Assembly: GCA_955652845.1 (NCBI GenBank)
Contig: CATPBY010000333.1
Span: 1 to 6,938, forward strand
Direction of reading: 5' to 3'
DNA: 6,938 nt
Source of the DNA: an uncultured Terriglobales bacterium
GTDB taxonomy: Bacteria > Acidobacteriota > Terriglobia > Terriglobales > Acidobacteriaceae
Shown: in pieces, positions 1-6,228 of the stretch
Position numbering within the stretch: position 1 is the stretch's first letter
How the letters are laid out: each line of letters starts with the position of its first letter
Made by a program: the position numbers and the translations under genes
The notes under the pieces: generated by a model
Database searches by the model: none
Told to the model about the DNA's origin: nothing
The model's input: the letters and a program-made list of their open reading frames with translations, nothing else

Positions 1-1
1 A

Positions 2-142
2 AGCTTGACTCCAGCGCAAGTGATTGAGCTGATCAAAAACGGTGCTTCTGCAAGCGAGGATGGGCGCCGGCATTTGATTGATGAAAAGCAATCGGTAGCC
101 CTGGCCGAGCATAGAATGGAGACGGCGGCGGCGCAGCGCTGA
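2..142 (+). CDS. C-terminal fragment of an unrecognised protein
   Basis: This is the last 46 codons of a gene whose beginning lies left of the window. It is the only frame open from the left edge to about base 140, where it ends in TGA (140-142). The peptide begins SLTPAQVIELIKNGAS and ends METAAAQR. It is polar and probably helical, with many Ala, Glu and Arg residues, and shows no membrane segment or motif I recognise. The stop lies 17 bases before the ATG at 160, so the gene may be cotranscribed with the repeat protein that follows. No function can be assigned. The short length leaves some chance that the frame is not coding. Confidence 0.55.
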   Translation, partial: SLTPAQVIELIKNGASASEDGRRHLIDEKQSVALAEHRMETAAAQR

Positions 143-159
143 ATCCAGCAGGTGCTGGC

Positions 160-1362
160 ATGAACTGGACAGACGCAGCTCAGGACGCGACAATTATGGG
201 TATGAATTACAGCGATGTCAGGGGCAGAGTTTTCTTCATCTGGGCGCTTGTAATTCTGCTTGTCTTCGCGAGTGCTTTGGCGTGCGCACAGACGCCGGAG
301 GCAAGCGATTCGAGCAAATCCTGGACCGCCAGCGCTGAACGCCAGGGCGCCGGAAACGTGAATCCGACGCGGAGCACGGAATCCCATACTGAATCCAACG
401 GCCGTACGGTAGATAAGCGGGCTGTTGAGAGGATGGGACCCGACGGACGTTACGAGCCCTACCTCGACATTGAGAAAGAATCGGTCAAAGTAGATGCGAA
501 CACAGTTCGTACTGTAGAGCGCACCTTTGGCAGAGACTCCTCAGGCCAGAGAGTACTGGTCCAGGTTACCGAAGAAGAGAATCGAAGTTCGCGGGATGGG
601 GCGGGGAAGAGCGTGCGCACCACGTCGAACCCCGATGCGAATGGACGCCTGCAAGTGGTGCAGCGGGAGATTCAAGAAACAAAGAAGACGAGTCCCGACA
701 CGCAAGATAAGAAAACTACGGTCTTCACCCCTGACGTAAATGGGGGACTTGCAGCCGTCATGCAGAGTCAGGAACATCAAAAACGAAGCGGCGATCACAC
801 TATTGAATTCCGCAAGTCAACTTCTCTGCCGGACGGCAACGGAGGCTGGCAGGTGGGCGAAGTTAAGCAAGGTGTGATCAAGGACGATGGCAAAGAGCGC
901 ACCATAGATGAGCAGGTTCTACGTCCTGAAAACAACGGCACATTGTCGCCGATTGCGCGCACGGTAAGTAAGGAACTGCAAAGCTCTCACGGAGAAAATC
1001 GCACTTCGGTGGACACCTACACCACCAACTTGCCGGGCTCAGCCGGAGATGGCAGCTTGCAGCTGGAGCACAGGGTCACGACGCTTCGTCGAGCAAATCC
1101 CGGCGGCGGACAAACCACCGAAAAACAAGTCGAAGGCCGCAATCCCGGGGATCCAGGTGCCGGTCTTCGCCTCACGACTAAAGCCATTGACATCGTGCGG
1201 CCGGGTGCGGCCGGCGCGACCGAGACTCAAACGGTGCAATTCCGGGATGCGAATGGCAATCTCGGAGTAGTTTCAGTGGACATAGGAAAAACAAATAAGC
1301 CTTCGGCAATCAATGTCGATATCGCACCGTCAGACAAACCCAAACAGAATCCACCGAAATAG
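160..1362 (+). CDS. Secreted tandem-repeat protein of unknown function
   Basis: A 400-residue exported protein of no known function. A signal peptide is clear: Arg21/Arg23, a hydrophobic stretch at about 24-40 and a likely cleavage after Ala-Cys-Ala (41-43). Cys42 sits in a poor lipobox, so a lipoprotein is possible but less likely. Residues 92-380 form about eight units of 32-37 residues, each starting near a turn such as PDANG, PDVNG or PDGNG followed by a beta-prone, Thr/Val-rich stretch. The tail is Pro/Lys-rich. No catalytic motif or transmembrane segment follows the signal peptide. Three starts are possible. ATG 160 has AGGTG five bases upstream. ATG 196 and ATG 202 would give a more usual signal peptide, with AGGA ten bases before 196. 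I keep 160 but the later starts are plausible. The composition resembles repeat-rich hypothetical proteins that I associate from memory with acidobacteria. A periplasmic or surface structural role is inference. Confidence 0.85.
   Translation: MNWTDAAQDATIMGMNYSDVRGRVFFIWALVILLVFASALACAQTPEASDSSKSWTASAERQGAGNVNPTRSTESHTESNGRTVDKRAVERMGPDGRYEPYLDIEKESVKVDANTVRTVERTFGRDSSGQRVLVQVTEEENRSSRDGAGKSVRTTSNPDANGRLQVVQREIQETKKTSPDTQDKKTTVFTPDVNGGLAAVMQSQEHQKRSGDHTIEFRKSTSLPDGNGGWQVGEVKQGVIKDDGKERTIDEQVLRPENNGTLSPIARTVSKELQSSHGENRTSVDTYTTNLPGSAGDGSLQLEHRVTTLRRANPGGGQTTEKQVEGRNPGDPGAGLRLTTKAIDIVRPGAAGATETQTVQFRDANGNLGVVSVDIGKTNKPSAINVDIAPSDKPKQNPPK
433..1299 (+). repeat. Eight in-frame coding repeats of about 33 residues
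   Basis: Within the secreted protein, units start near residues 92, 125, 158, 191, 224, 256, 292 and 329, with a partial unit from 362. The spacings are 33, 33, 33, 33, 32, 36, 37 and 33. Each starts with a turn of the type (P)D-x-N/D-G or a Gly-rich variant, followed by an alternating polar/Val stretch, a charged linker, and a second stretch rich in Thr and Val. This suggests a beta-hairpin per unit stacked into an elongated sheet or solenoid. The units have diverged strongly, so this is an old protein-level repeat rather than a recent DNA duplication. Confidence 0.7.
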
Positions 1363-1480
1363 AATTTCAAGTCCGGTCTTTAACTGGTCCCGGATGAATT
1401 CAGCACAGAGCGATGCTGCCACTGTCGTTTGAGGAACTGGTGCACTGGAGCACATCCGAAGACGCCCTCGCCTACAAATC

Positions 1481-1530
1481 CGTAAGGGACAGCGTCCCTC
1501 GGCTTTCCGTCGGGCCGAAGGACCGGGTCC
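1481..1530. repeat. Nested inverted repeats in the convergent intergenic gap
   Basis: The 249 bases between the repeat protein and the convergent Nudix gene hold a compact cluster of inverted repeats. AGGGAC (1485-1490) and GTCCCT (1494-1499) flank a three-base loop. GTCCCTCGGC (1494-1503) pairs with GCCGAAGGAC (1514-1523) with one mismatch around a ten-base loop. GGACCGGGTCC (1520-1530) is a perfect odd palindrome. The elements overlap, so they compete for folding. No T-tract follows on either strand, so it is not a classical intrinsic terminator. It could end transcription from both sides or be a dispersed REP-like repeat. Open frames crossing it have no ribosome binding site and are treated as non-coding. 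Confidence 0.5.
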
Positions 1531-1611
1531 GCTGCATTGGGGCAAAGAAAACTGCCGAGCTTTGCTCAGGTCCGCACAGTCGCGGCCGCTGTCCCTGCAC
1601 AGGCATTAAAC

Positions 1612-2250
1612 TCAGTGACCGCTTGCTAGCCGTCTCCGGGCGCTGTCGATGAATTGCACTTTTTGCAATGCGTCTTTGGGAGATTTTTCTGTGCCTGAGG
1701 AATTGCGCGCCATTTTGTCTTTACGGCTTAATTGCTGTATGCGGGAGACAGCACGCTCGACCACGCGCACCAACTGAATGCCGTATTCGGATGTGCGATC
1801 TTCGCGGAGCCTTCGCTTTGCCTTGTCCACGGAAAACCAGGTGGGGTTGCGATCGAACTCCGGGGCTGGGTCCAGGCGCGACACCTGGCAAAGATGGACG
1901 CTGACCGCGAGTTTTCTTTCGCCCGATTTTGGCCGCGAATCTCGCATGCCTCCAGCAACCCGCCGCGAGTAACGCATAAATGCAGTTTCTTCCATGCGTC
2001 CGTGGACTCCCGCCTCTTCGTAAGCCTCGAGAGCCGCGGCCTGCGCGTGGGTCAGCCCGGGTTCGGCATTGCCCTTGGGGAAAGTCCACCGGCCCCCACT
2101 GGTCTGAACCAGAAGGAACTCGATGGCGCCGCCACGCACACGGTAGCAGACTGCGGCGACTTGTTCGTATCCTCTTAATCTTCGAAGATGCGCCAGCCGG
2201 AAGAACTTCGAAGAACGCCGGTCAACGTGACCCATGAACGCAGAGTGCAT
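1612..2250 (-). CDS. Nudix hydrolase
   Basis: A 212-residue cytoplasmic Nudix-family protein, predicted to hydrolyse a nucleoside diphosphate linked to another group, with divalent metal. The Nudix box spans about residues 60-82 (from PKG at 58-60 to EEAGV at 78-82). The metal-binding glutamates Glu75, Glu78 and Glu79 and the glycines Gly60 and Gly81 are present. The usual Glu at box position 7 is Leu66 and the usual Arg before the first catalytic Glu is Leu74. The preceding strand and the W-x-F-P-K-G approach resemble ADP-ribose, diadenosine polyphosphate or diphosphoinositol phosphate hydrolases, but the substrate cannot be read off. The C-terminal ~40 residues are charged and outside the domain. 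ATG 2250 is the first start after an in-frame TAG; ATG 2235 is an alternative. Neither has a good ribosome binding site. It is transcribed divergently from phoU, with 147 bases between. Confidence 0.88.
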   Translation of the reverse strand: MHSAFMGHVDRRSSKFFRLAHLRRLRGYEQVAAVCYRVRGGAIEFLLVQTSGGRWTFPKGNAEPGLTHAQAAALEAYEEAGVHGRMEETAFMRYSRRVAGGMRDSRPKSGERKLAVSVHLCQVSRLDPAPEFDRNPTWFSVDKAKRRLREDRTSEYGIQLVRVVERAVSRIQQLSRKDKMARNSSGTEKSPKDALQKVQFIDSARRRLASGH

Positions 2251-2326
2251 GATGGCGTGCGCTTCTGCCTAGAGCACACCTTGGTTCCTTGCAAACGCGC
2301 GACAGAAAGGACCACAGTGAAGACAG

Positions 2327-2354
2327 TTTTCCTCAAGCCGCGATCGCGTAGAAT
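2327..2354 (+). promoter_or_regulatory. Candidate sigma-70 promoter of phoU
   Basis: TAGAAT (2349-2354) matches five of six bases of the -10 consensus. Sixteen bases upstream is a weak -35, TTTTCC (2327-2332). Transcription would start near 2361, about 37 bases before the phoU start. Two GACAG copies (2301-2305 and 2322-2326, 21 bases apart) lie just upstream and could be an activator site. The -35 is poor, so a regulator-dependent promoter would fit, but this rests on sequence inspection alone. Confidence 0.3.
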
Positions 2355-2397
2355 CGATCCAAGTCTTTGAGCGGTGCCACCAATTCAGAGGGTGTGA

Positions 2398-3069
2398 GTG
2401 AGACGCATAGTCACGAAAGAGTTAGAGACCACCAGGGAGCTGACCGACCTGATCCGCCAAGCCTGCCTGGTGGCCAAAGATTCTGCCTTCAACGTCCGGG
2501 AGTTCGTGGGGGACTCGTCGAAAATGGCTTTTCTTGCGGTGAAAGATTGCGAGAAGGAGCTGGACCGGATAGAACGCAAGATCGACGAGAAGATTACCGG
2601 GGCTATCACCGAAGTCACGGAGACCGAGGCCCGAGAACTGCTGGCTTGCTTGAAGTTCATAATCGACCTGGAGCGGATTGGAGATTTGCTCTGGTCGATC
2701 GCTAAACGATTGCAGGGGATCACCAGCCACCTCTCGCGCGAAGACAGCCGGGACCTGCGAGAAATGGCTCAAATCGTGGAACAGATGATGGAACGGATTC
2801 ATAAAGGATTCGTGGATCGCGACGTCGAGGCCGCGAACTGGGTATTGCAGACAGATTCGCGCATCGACCACACCTGCCGGCTGGTTTTCCACCGGCACCT
2901 GGAGAGTACCGATCGACGCCGCCGCGAATACAGCACCAGCCTGTTATTTATCGCGCAGGCTTTTGAGCGGGCGGGAGATCACGCCAAGAATCTGGCGGAA
3001 GAGGTGTTTCATCTGGTGGAGGGGCGCAGCGTCCGGCATGAGGTCAAGCGGCGGCTGCCTGGGGAATAA
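2398..3069 (+). CDS. phoU: PhoU-family phosphate signalling protein
   Basis: A 223-residue cytoplasmic, all-helical protein with the two PhoU three-helix repeats. The metal-binding signature appears in both: DLERIGD at 90-96 and FERAGDHAKN at 189-198, the latter followed by the characteristic EEVFHLVEG (201-209). Length is normal for the family. PhoU links the Pst phosphate transporter to the PhoR/PhoB pair and dampens signalling when phosphate is plentiful. The start is GTG 2398, which directly follows an in-frame TGA and has AGAGGG (2387-2392) five bases upstream, so no longer form is possible. No pst genes are visible next to it. Downstream lies a ~500-base gap and then a PhoB-type regulator on the same strand. 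A small hairpin (3080-3084 with 3093-3097) follows the stop but lacks a T-tract. Some stand-alone PhoU-like proteins serve other transporters, so the exact partner is open. Confidence 0.93.
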   Translation: MRRIVTKELETTRELTDLIRQACLVAKDSAFNVREFVGDSSKMAFLAVKDCEKELDRIERKIDEKITGAITEVTETEARELLACLKFIIDLERIGDLLWSIAKRLQGITSHLSREDSRDLREMAQIVEQMMERIHKGFVDRDVEAANWVLQTDSRIDHTCRLVFHRHLESTDRRRREYSTSLLFIAQAFERAGDHAKNLAEEVFHLVEGRSVRHEVKRRLPGE

Positions 3070-3088
3070 CCCTGTTTACCGCGGAATA

Positions 3089-3222
3089 TCAACCGCGTCC
3101 TCTGGCCGGACGATTAAGATGATGACCGATCAGGCCGCGATATCCCGATCATCTTCAATCACGAAAATCAGAGCGTTCTCGGTCCACGGCTTCCCGGAAA
3201 CTCGATAGGCGCTCAATGCCAT
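3089..3222 (-). pseudogene. Frameshifted N-terminal remnant of a response regulator
   Basis: Read from ATG 3222 on the minus strand, the frame gives 30 residues ending in TGA (3132-3130). Residues 17-29 read ALIFVIEDDRDIA, a textbook response-regulator receiver N-terminus: hydrophobic first strand, then the acidic pocket Glu23-Asp24-Asp25. Directly after this, the adjacent frame (from 3136 down to a TGA at 3091-3089) reads GLIGHHLNRPARGRG, which matches the expected next helix (family pattern DIAxLIxHHLExAG). A single lost base near 3136, in the run GCGGCC, accounts for the break. Nothing of the remaining receiver or of an output domain follows: phoU's 3' end begins at 3069. It is antisense to both neighbours and in a different orientation from the intact regulator at 3580. 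I read it as a decayed 5' stump of a second regulator gene. The family resemblance is from memory and the stretch is short. Confidence 0.55.
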
Positions 3223-3228
3223 GCGCTT

Positions 3229-3246
3229 ATGTCATAAATATTAAAT
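3229..3246 (+). promoter_or_regulatory. Pho-box-like sequence upstream of the response regulator
   Basis: The AT-rich ATGTCATAAATATTAAAT can be aligned to the known PhoB site (CTGTCAT, four-base spacer, CTGTCAT). The left half matches six of seven bases and the AAAT spacer is canonical, but the right half matches only three of seven. It lies 350 bases before the preferred start of the regulator. It could also simply be an AT-rich promoter -10 region for either strand. Autoregulation by the downstream regulator is a guess. Confidence 0.22.
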
Positions 3247-3263
3247 GCGAAACAAACAAGGCC

Positions 3264-3285
3264 CTTCCATCTTGGGTGGAAGATG
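3264..3285. other. Two mutually exclusive hairpins
   Basis: CTTCCA (3264-3269) pairs with TGGAAG (3277-3282). Alternatively CATCTT (3268-3273) pairs with AAGATG (3280-3285). The two stems overlap in both arms, so only one can form at a time. There is no T-tract, so neither looks like an intrinsic terminator. Each stem is only six pairs, so chance is possible. Confidence 0.25.
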
Positions 3286-3389
3286 TTGCAGGATTATTGC
3301 TGGCGAGTTAAAGGAGTGTGAATTCCCTGCGCTCTGATGGTGTTTGGGCCGCTACCGGCGGCAAGGCTCAAGCTGGCAAGTTGTAAAAA

Positions 3390-3403
3390 GATTGTCAACA
3401 ATC
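3390..3403. promoter_or_regulatory. Perfect 14-base inverted repeat, possible operator
   Basis: GATTGT-CA-ACAATC is a perfect palindrome with six-base arms. It lies 190 bases before the preferred start of the response regulator, in a stretch that also contains TTGTAAAAAG. It could bind a dimeric regulator, but there is one copy only and no known family match was recognised. Confidence 0.2.
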
Positions 3404-3579
3404 GCGCGCCGATCACGGACGGCACAATCGCGGTAGTAAGCTTGAATCACAGCGCCGCCTGGCCTGACAATTACGGAGCACACATGATCAGAGCGGAAAC
3501 AGCCAGAGGTCCGGCCTCACAGCGCGCGCCAGTAGTCCCGCGCGCCGATCTTCTCTACCGTATGGCGGGGGCGATCCCG

Positions 3580-4257
3580 ATGGAACGAATCTTGGTGGTG
3601 GAAGATGATCGCGCGGTACAGAAGGCGCTGAAGCGTCTGTTTGAGGCGGAGGGTTTCGCCGTCGAAATCAGCAGTGATGGAAAGTCCGCGCTGGAGGCGT
3701 TTCGCGCGGCGCCTCCCGCGGCTATCGTTCTCGACTTGCGTTTACCGTCCATGTCGGGAAGAGATGTATGCCGCGAAATCAAGCAGCAGGTGCCGACGCT
3801 TCCTATTATTGTGCTGAGCGCGGCCAGCGACGTTTCTGACAAAGTTCTGCTGCTTGAGCTAGGCGCCGATGACTACGTGACCAAGCCCTTCAGTCCCAGG
3901 GAGTTGTTGGCCCGGGTGCGGGCCGCTTTGCGCCGCACCGTACGCACCGGAACCGGCGACATGGTCACGTTCGGTGGAATTTCGGTAGACTTCACCAAGA
4001 TGGAAATCATGCGCGAGGGCCAGCCGGTCAGCCTGACCGCTCAGGAATTTAAGACTTTGAAGTTTTTTGTGCAGAACGCCGAACGAGTCATTTCGCGCGA
4101 CGAATTACTGAACGAAGTCTGGGGCTATCAGAATTATCCCTCCACCCGGACTGTGGACAATCACATCCTGAAACTCCGGCAGAAGCTGGAGAAAGATCCG
4201 GCGAATCCGGTGCATTTCAGGACGGCCCATGGCATGGGTTACAAGTTTGTACCGTAA
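3580..4257 (+). CDS. OmpR/PhoB-type response regulator
   Basis: A 225-residue DNA-binding response regulator. The receiver domain (about 2-115) has the acidic pocket Glu8-Asp9-Asp10, phospho-acceptor Asp52 in VLDLRLP, Ser80 as the switch residue, Tyr99 and the conserved Lys102 in VTKPFSP. The winged-helix output domain (about 125-225) has the recognition-helix pattern RTVDNHILKLRQKLE (190-204) and the closing hairpin GMGYKF. The length matches PhoB/OmpR proteins. The start is uncertain because the frame is open from 3322. ATG 3580 fits the family exactly, with GGGGG eight bases upstream. ATG 3484 (257 residues) has the better ribosome site, GGAG five bases away, and would add 32 residues. ATG 3337 would give 306 residues but has no site at proper distance. 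The kinase gene starts 58 bases downstream and is the evident partner. A nearby phoU makes a PhoB-like phosphate role plausible, not proven. Confidence 0.92.
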   Translation: MERILVVEDDRAVQKALKRLFEAEGFAVEISSDGKSALEAFRAAPPAAIVLDLRLPSMSGRDVCREIKQQVPTLPIIVLSAASDVSDKVLLLELGADDYVTKPFSPRELLARVRAALRRTVRTGTGDMVTFGGISVDFTKMEIMREGQPVSLTAQEFKTLKFFVQNAERVISRDELLNEVWGYQNYPSTRTVDNHILKLRQKLEKDPANPVHFRTAHGMGYKFVP

Positions 4258-4315
4258 GTCCCGCCTGCGGCGAACCTGATTGATCTTGTGGAAAACTGCG
4301 CGGAGGAGTTAGAGC

Positions 4316-6130
4316 ATGGTGAAACTTCGGATGCGTACCAAGTTTCTGCTCTCCATGCTGCTGATATCCGCGGGTCTGACTTCAACCAGCCTTCTGCTAG
4401 TGCGTCGCAGCGTGCAAGCGCAAGTAAAGAAGGAAATCTTCTCCGACTTGCACAACTCGGTTACCACCTTCCAGAACTTCCAGCGCGAGCGCGAACTGAC
4501 CTTGACTCACTCGGCCGAGTTGCTGGCCGATCTTCCGAACCTGCGCGCGCTCATGACTACCGAGCATGAGGCCACCATCCAGGATGCATCTACCGGTCTT
4601 TGGCGGCTTGCGGGCAGCGACCTGTTCGTATTAGCGGACCGGTCAGGAAGAGTTGTCGCGCTGCATACCGTTTCTCCTGGCCTCACCCATGAAATGGCGC
4701 AGGCGTCGCTGGGCGGCGCGCTGAATCAGGAAGGTCCGGAACACTGGTGGTTCGGGGCCCATCACCTGTATGAAGTGTTCTTGAAGCCTATTTATTTCGG
4801 TCCCGCGGCGCAGAACCGGCTCCTCGGTTTCCTGGTTATCGGCTACGAGATCGACGACCGGGTGGCATCGCAGGTCAGCCGGATTGCCGCCAGTCAGGTG
4901 GTTTTTTATTTTGGTAACTCGATAGTCAAGAGCACGTTGACCCCTGCGCAGGAGGCAGAGCTGGCGCGACAGCGGGCACTGCCTTCCGCTCCGCTAACGT
5001 CCGGGCCCGAGGCGGTGCAGCTTGGCGATGAGCGCTTCCTGGGAACATCGGTGGAATTAGCAGCCACTGGAACCTCTTCGGTTCGCTTGAATGTGTTGAA
5101 GTCTTACGATCAAGCCACGGCATTCCTCGACAGCTTGAATCGTCTGCTGTTGGGGCTGGGTGTGGTCGCGGTGGCGGGAGGCAGTGTGCTGGTGTTTCTC
5201 ATCTCGCACACGATCACGCGGCCGCTGGGCAATCTCGTCTCCGGAGTTCGGGCGCTCGAAAAGGGCGATTTCACCTACGCCCTAGATGCGCGCGGCGGTG
5301 ATGAAGTAGCTGAGGTGACCGGCGCATTTAACCGGATGCGCGACAGCCTGCTGAAAACTCAGCAGGAATTACTGGAAGCGGAGCGGCTGGCGACGATCGG
5401 GAGAATGGCGAGTTCCATCTCGCATGATTTGCGGCATTCGCTCGCCGCCATCGTGGCCAACGCCGAGTTCCTGTGCGAAAGCCGCTTGTCCAGCGATCAG
5501 CGGGAGGAACTCTATCAGGAAGTTCGCGTGGCAGTGAATCAGATGACCGATCTGATCGACTCGCTTTTGGAATTCTCGCGCACGCGGGAGTCGTTGCGCC
5601 CGACTTATGGCAACGTCAAAGACTCAGTCGATCGCGAAGTGCAAGCCATTCGATCTCATCCGGAATTTCATCGGGTCCCGATTTCTGTAACCCAGCATGG
5701 CAACAGCACTGGATGGTTCGACCCGCGCAAGCTGGAACGAGCGCTGTATAACCTCCTGTTGAACGCCTGCGAAGCGGTGGCCGCCCATGGCGGAAGTATC
5801 GAGGTAATATTGCGCGAGGTTTCCGGCGGGGTAGAAATTCGCGTTTGCGATAACGGAAGGGGAATTCCGGAGGCTGTCAAAGGAAGGCTTTTTGAACCTT
5901 TTGTCAGTTATGGCAAGGAGAACGGCACCGGGCTAGGGCTGACCGTAGTACAAAAAATTATTCAGGACCATGGAGGAGATGTGACGGTGGAGAAGACTTC
6001 AGACGAAGGAACGGTATTCCGTCTGCTGCTACCCCTCGCCTCCTCTTCCGAGAGCGTTCCGGAGAGCCGGGCCGATGGAAAGCCGGGGCAGCCACCGCTG
6101 GCTCGGACCAGGCGGACATCAGCGGAGTAG
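4316..6130 (+). CDS. Membrane sensor histidine kinase (Cache-like, HAMP, HisKA, HATPase)
   Basis: A 604-residue inner-membrane sensor kinase. Transmembrane segment 1 is about 9-29 and segment 2 about 277-297, enclosing a ~245-residue periplasmic domain. Its pattern (LFVLADRSGRVVA at 103-115, then a GFLVIGYEI strand at 171-179) suggests a Cache-type ligand sensor. HAMP follows (about 298-350, with TRPLGNL at 301-307). The dimerisation helix has the phosphorylated His370 in SISHDLRHSLAAI. The ATPase domain has the N-box (Asn479, Asn483), G1 (DNGRGI, 512-517), F-box (FEPF, 526-529) and G2 (GTGLGL, 537-542), all intact, so the kinase should be active. A ~30-residue polar tail follows. ATG 4316 has an excellent GGAGGAG (4302-4308) seven bases upstream. 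It follows the response regulator by 58 bases in one operon. The H-box and ATPase motifs recall NtrB-like kinases. There is no PAS domain as in PhoR, so the signal may be a periplasmic ligand. Confidence 0.93.
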   Translation: MVKLRMRTKFLLSMLLISAGLTSTSLLLVRRSVQAQVKKEIFSDLHNSVTTFQNFQRERELTLTHSAELLADLPNLRALMTTEHEATIQDASTGLWRLAGSDLFVLADRSGRVVALHTVSPGLTHEMAQASLGGALNQEGPEHWWFGAHHLYEVFLKPIYFGPAAQNRLLGFLVIGYEIDDRVASQVSRIAASQVVFYFGNSIVKSTLTPAQEAELARQRALPSAPLTSGPEAVQLGDERFLGTSVELAATGTSSVRLNVLKSYDQATAFLDSLNRLLLGLGVVAVAGGSVLVFLISHTITRPLGNLVSGVRALEKGDFTYALDARGGDEVAEVTGAFNRMRDSLLKTQQELLEAERLATIGRMASSISHDLRHSLAAIVANAEFLCESRLSSDQREELYQEVRVAVNQMTDLIDSLLEFSRTRESLRPTYGNVKDSVDREVQAIRSHPEFHRVPISVTQHGNSTGWFDPRKLERALYNLLLNACEAVAAHGGSIEVILREVSGGVEIRVCDNGRGIPEAVKGRLFEPFVSYGKENGTGLGLTVVQKIIQDHGGDVTVEKTSDEGTVFRLLLPLASSSESVPESRADGKPGQPPLARTRRTSAE

Positions 6131-6228
6131 GATTTCACGACTGCGGCTCGCTCGTACCTCTTCGTAGCAAGAGCTCCTAAACCGCGTCGTTCAGGAAACG
6201 TCCAATAGTCTTTGGGGGGAGGCGTATC

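Larger units (their letters stand above)
3070..3579. other. Gene-poor gap between phoU and the response regulator
   Basis: About 500 bases with no convincing intact gene. From left to right it holds a minus-strand response-regulator remnant (3089-3222), an AT-rich Pho-box-like site (3229-3246), overlapping alternative hairpins (3264-3285), an isolated AAAGGAG (3310-3316) without a well-placed start, and a perfect 14-base palindrome (3390-3403). From 3322 the frame of the response regulator is open but the peptide it would give is unlike any response-regulator segment. The isolated AAAGGAG could serve GTG 3318 (22 codons, spacing only one base) or ATG 3337 (spacing twenty); neither spacing is credible. 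Confidence 0.6.

Noticed and set aside
1330..1545. 71-codon minus-strand open frame over the repeat cluster
   Set aside because: It overlaps the end of the repeat-protein gene, has Arg/Cys-rich low-quality sequence, and probably reflects the repeat element rather than a gene.
1413..1652. 79-codon plus-strand open frame in the convergent gap
   Set aside because: It has no ribosome binding site, runs through the inverted-repeat cluster and into the 3' end of the Nudix gene, and its peptide is Cys/Arg/Pro-rich without any recognisable pattern.
1732..2178. 148-codon plus-strand open frame opposite the Nudix gene
   Set aside because: The minus strand has a complete Nudix box here. The plus-strand frame is its shadow.
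2422..2898. 158-codon minus-strand open frame opposite phoU
   Set aside because: It lies wholly inside a gene with unmistakable PhoU motifs on the other strand and has no recognisable domain of its own.
3080..3097. Hairpin just after phoU as an intrinsic terminator
   Set aside because: The stem is only five pairs (CGCGG/CCGCG) with no following T-tract, and it overlaps the regulator remnant.
3318..3386. 22-codon frame starting with GTG after AAAGGAG
   Set aside because: The spacing between the ribosome site and the start is one base, and the peptide resembles nothing known.
6131..6228. Terminator or promoter between the kinase and the porin gene
   Set aside because: Only a five-pair hairpin (CTCTT/AAGAG) was found and no convincing -35/-10 pair, so neither is claimed.
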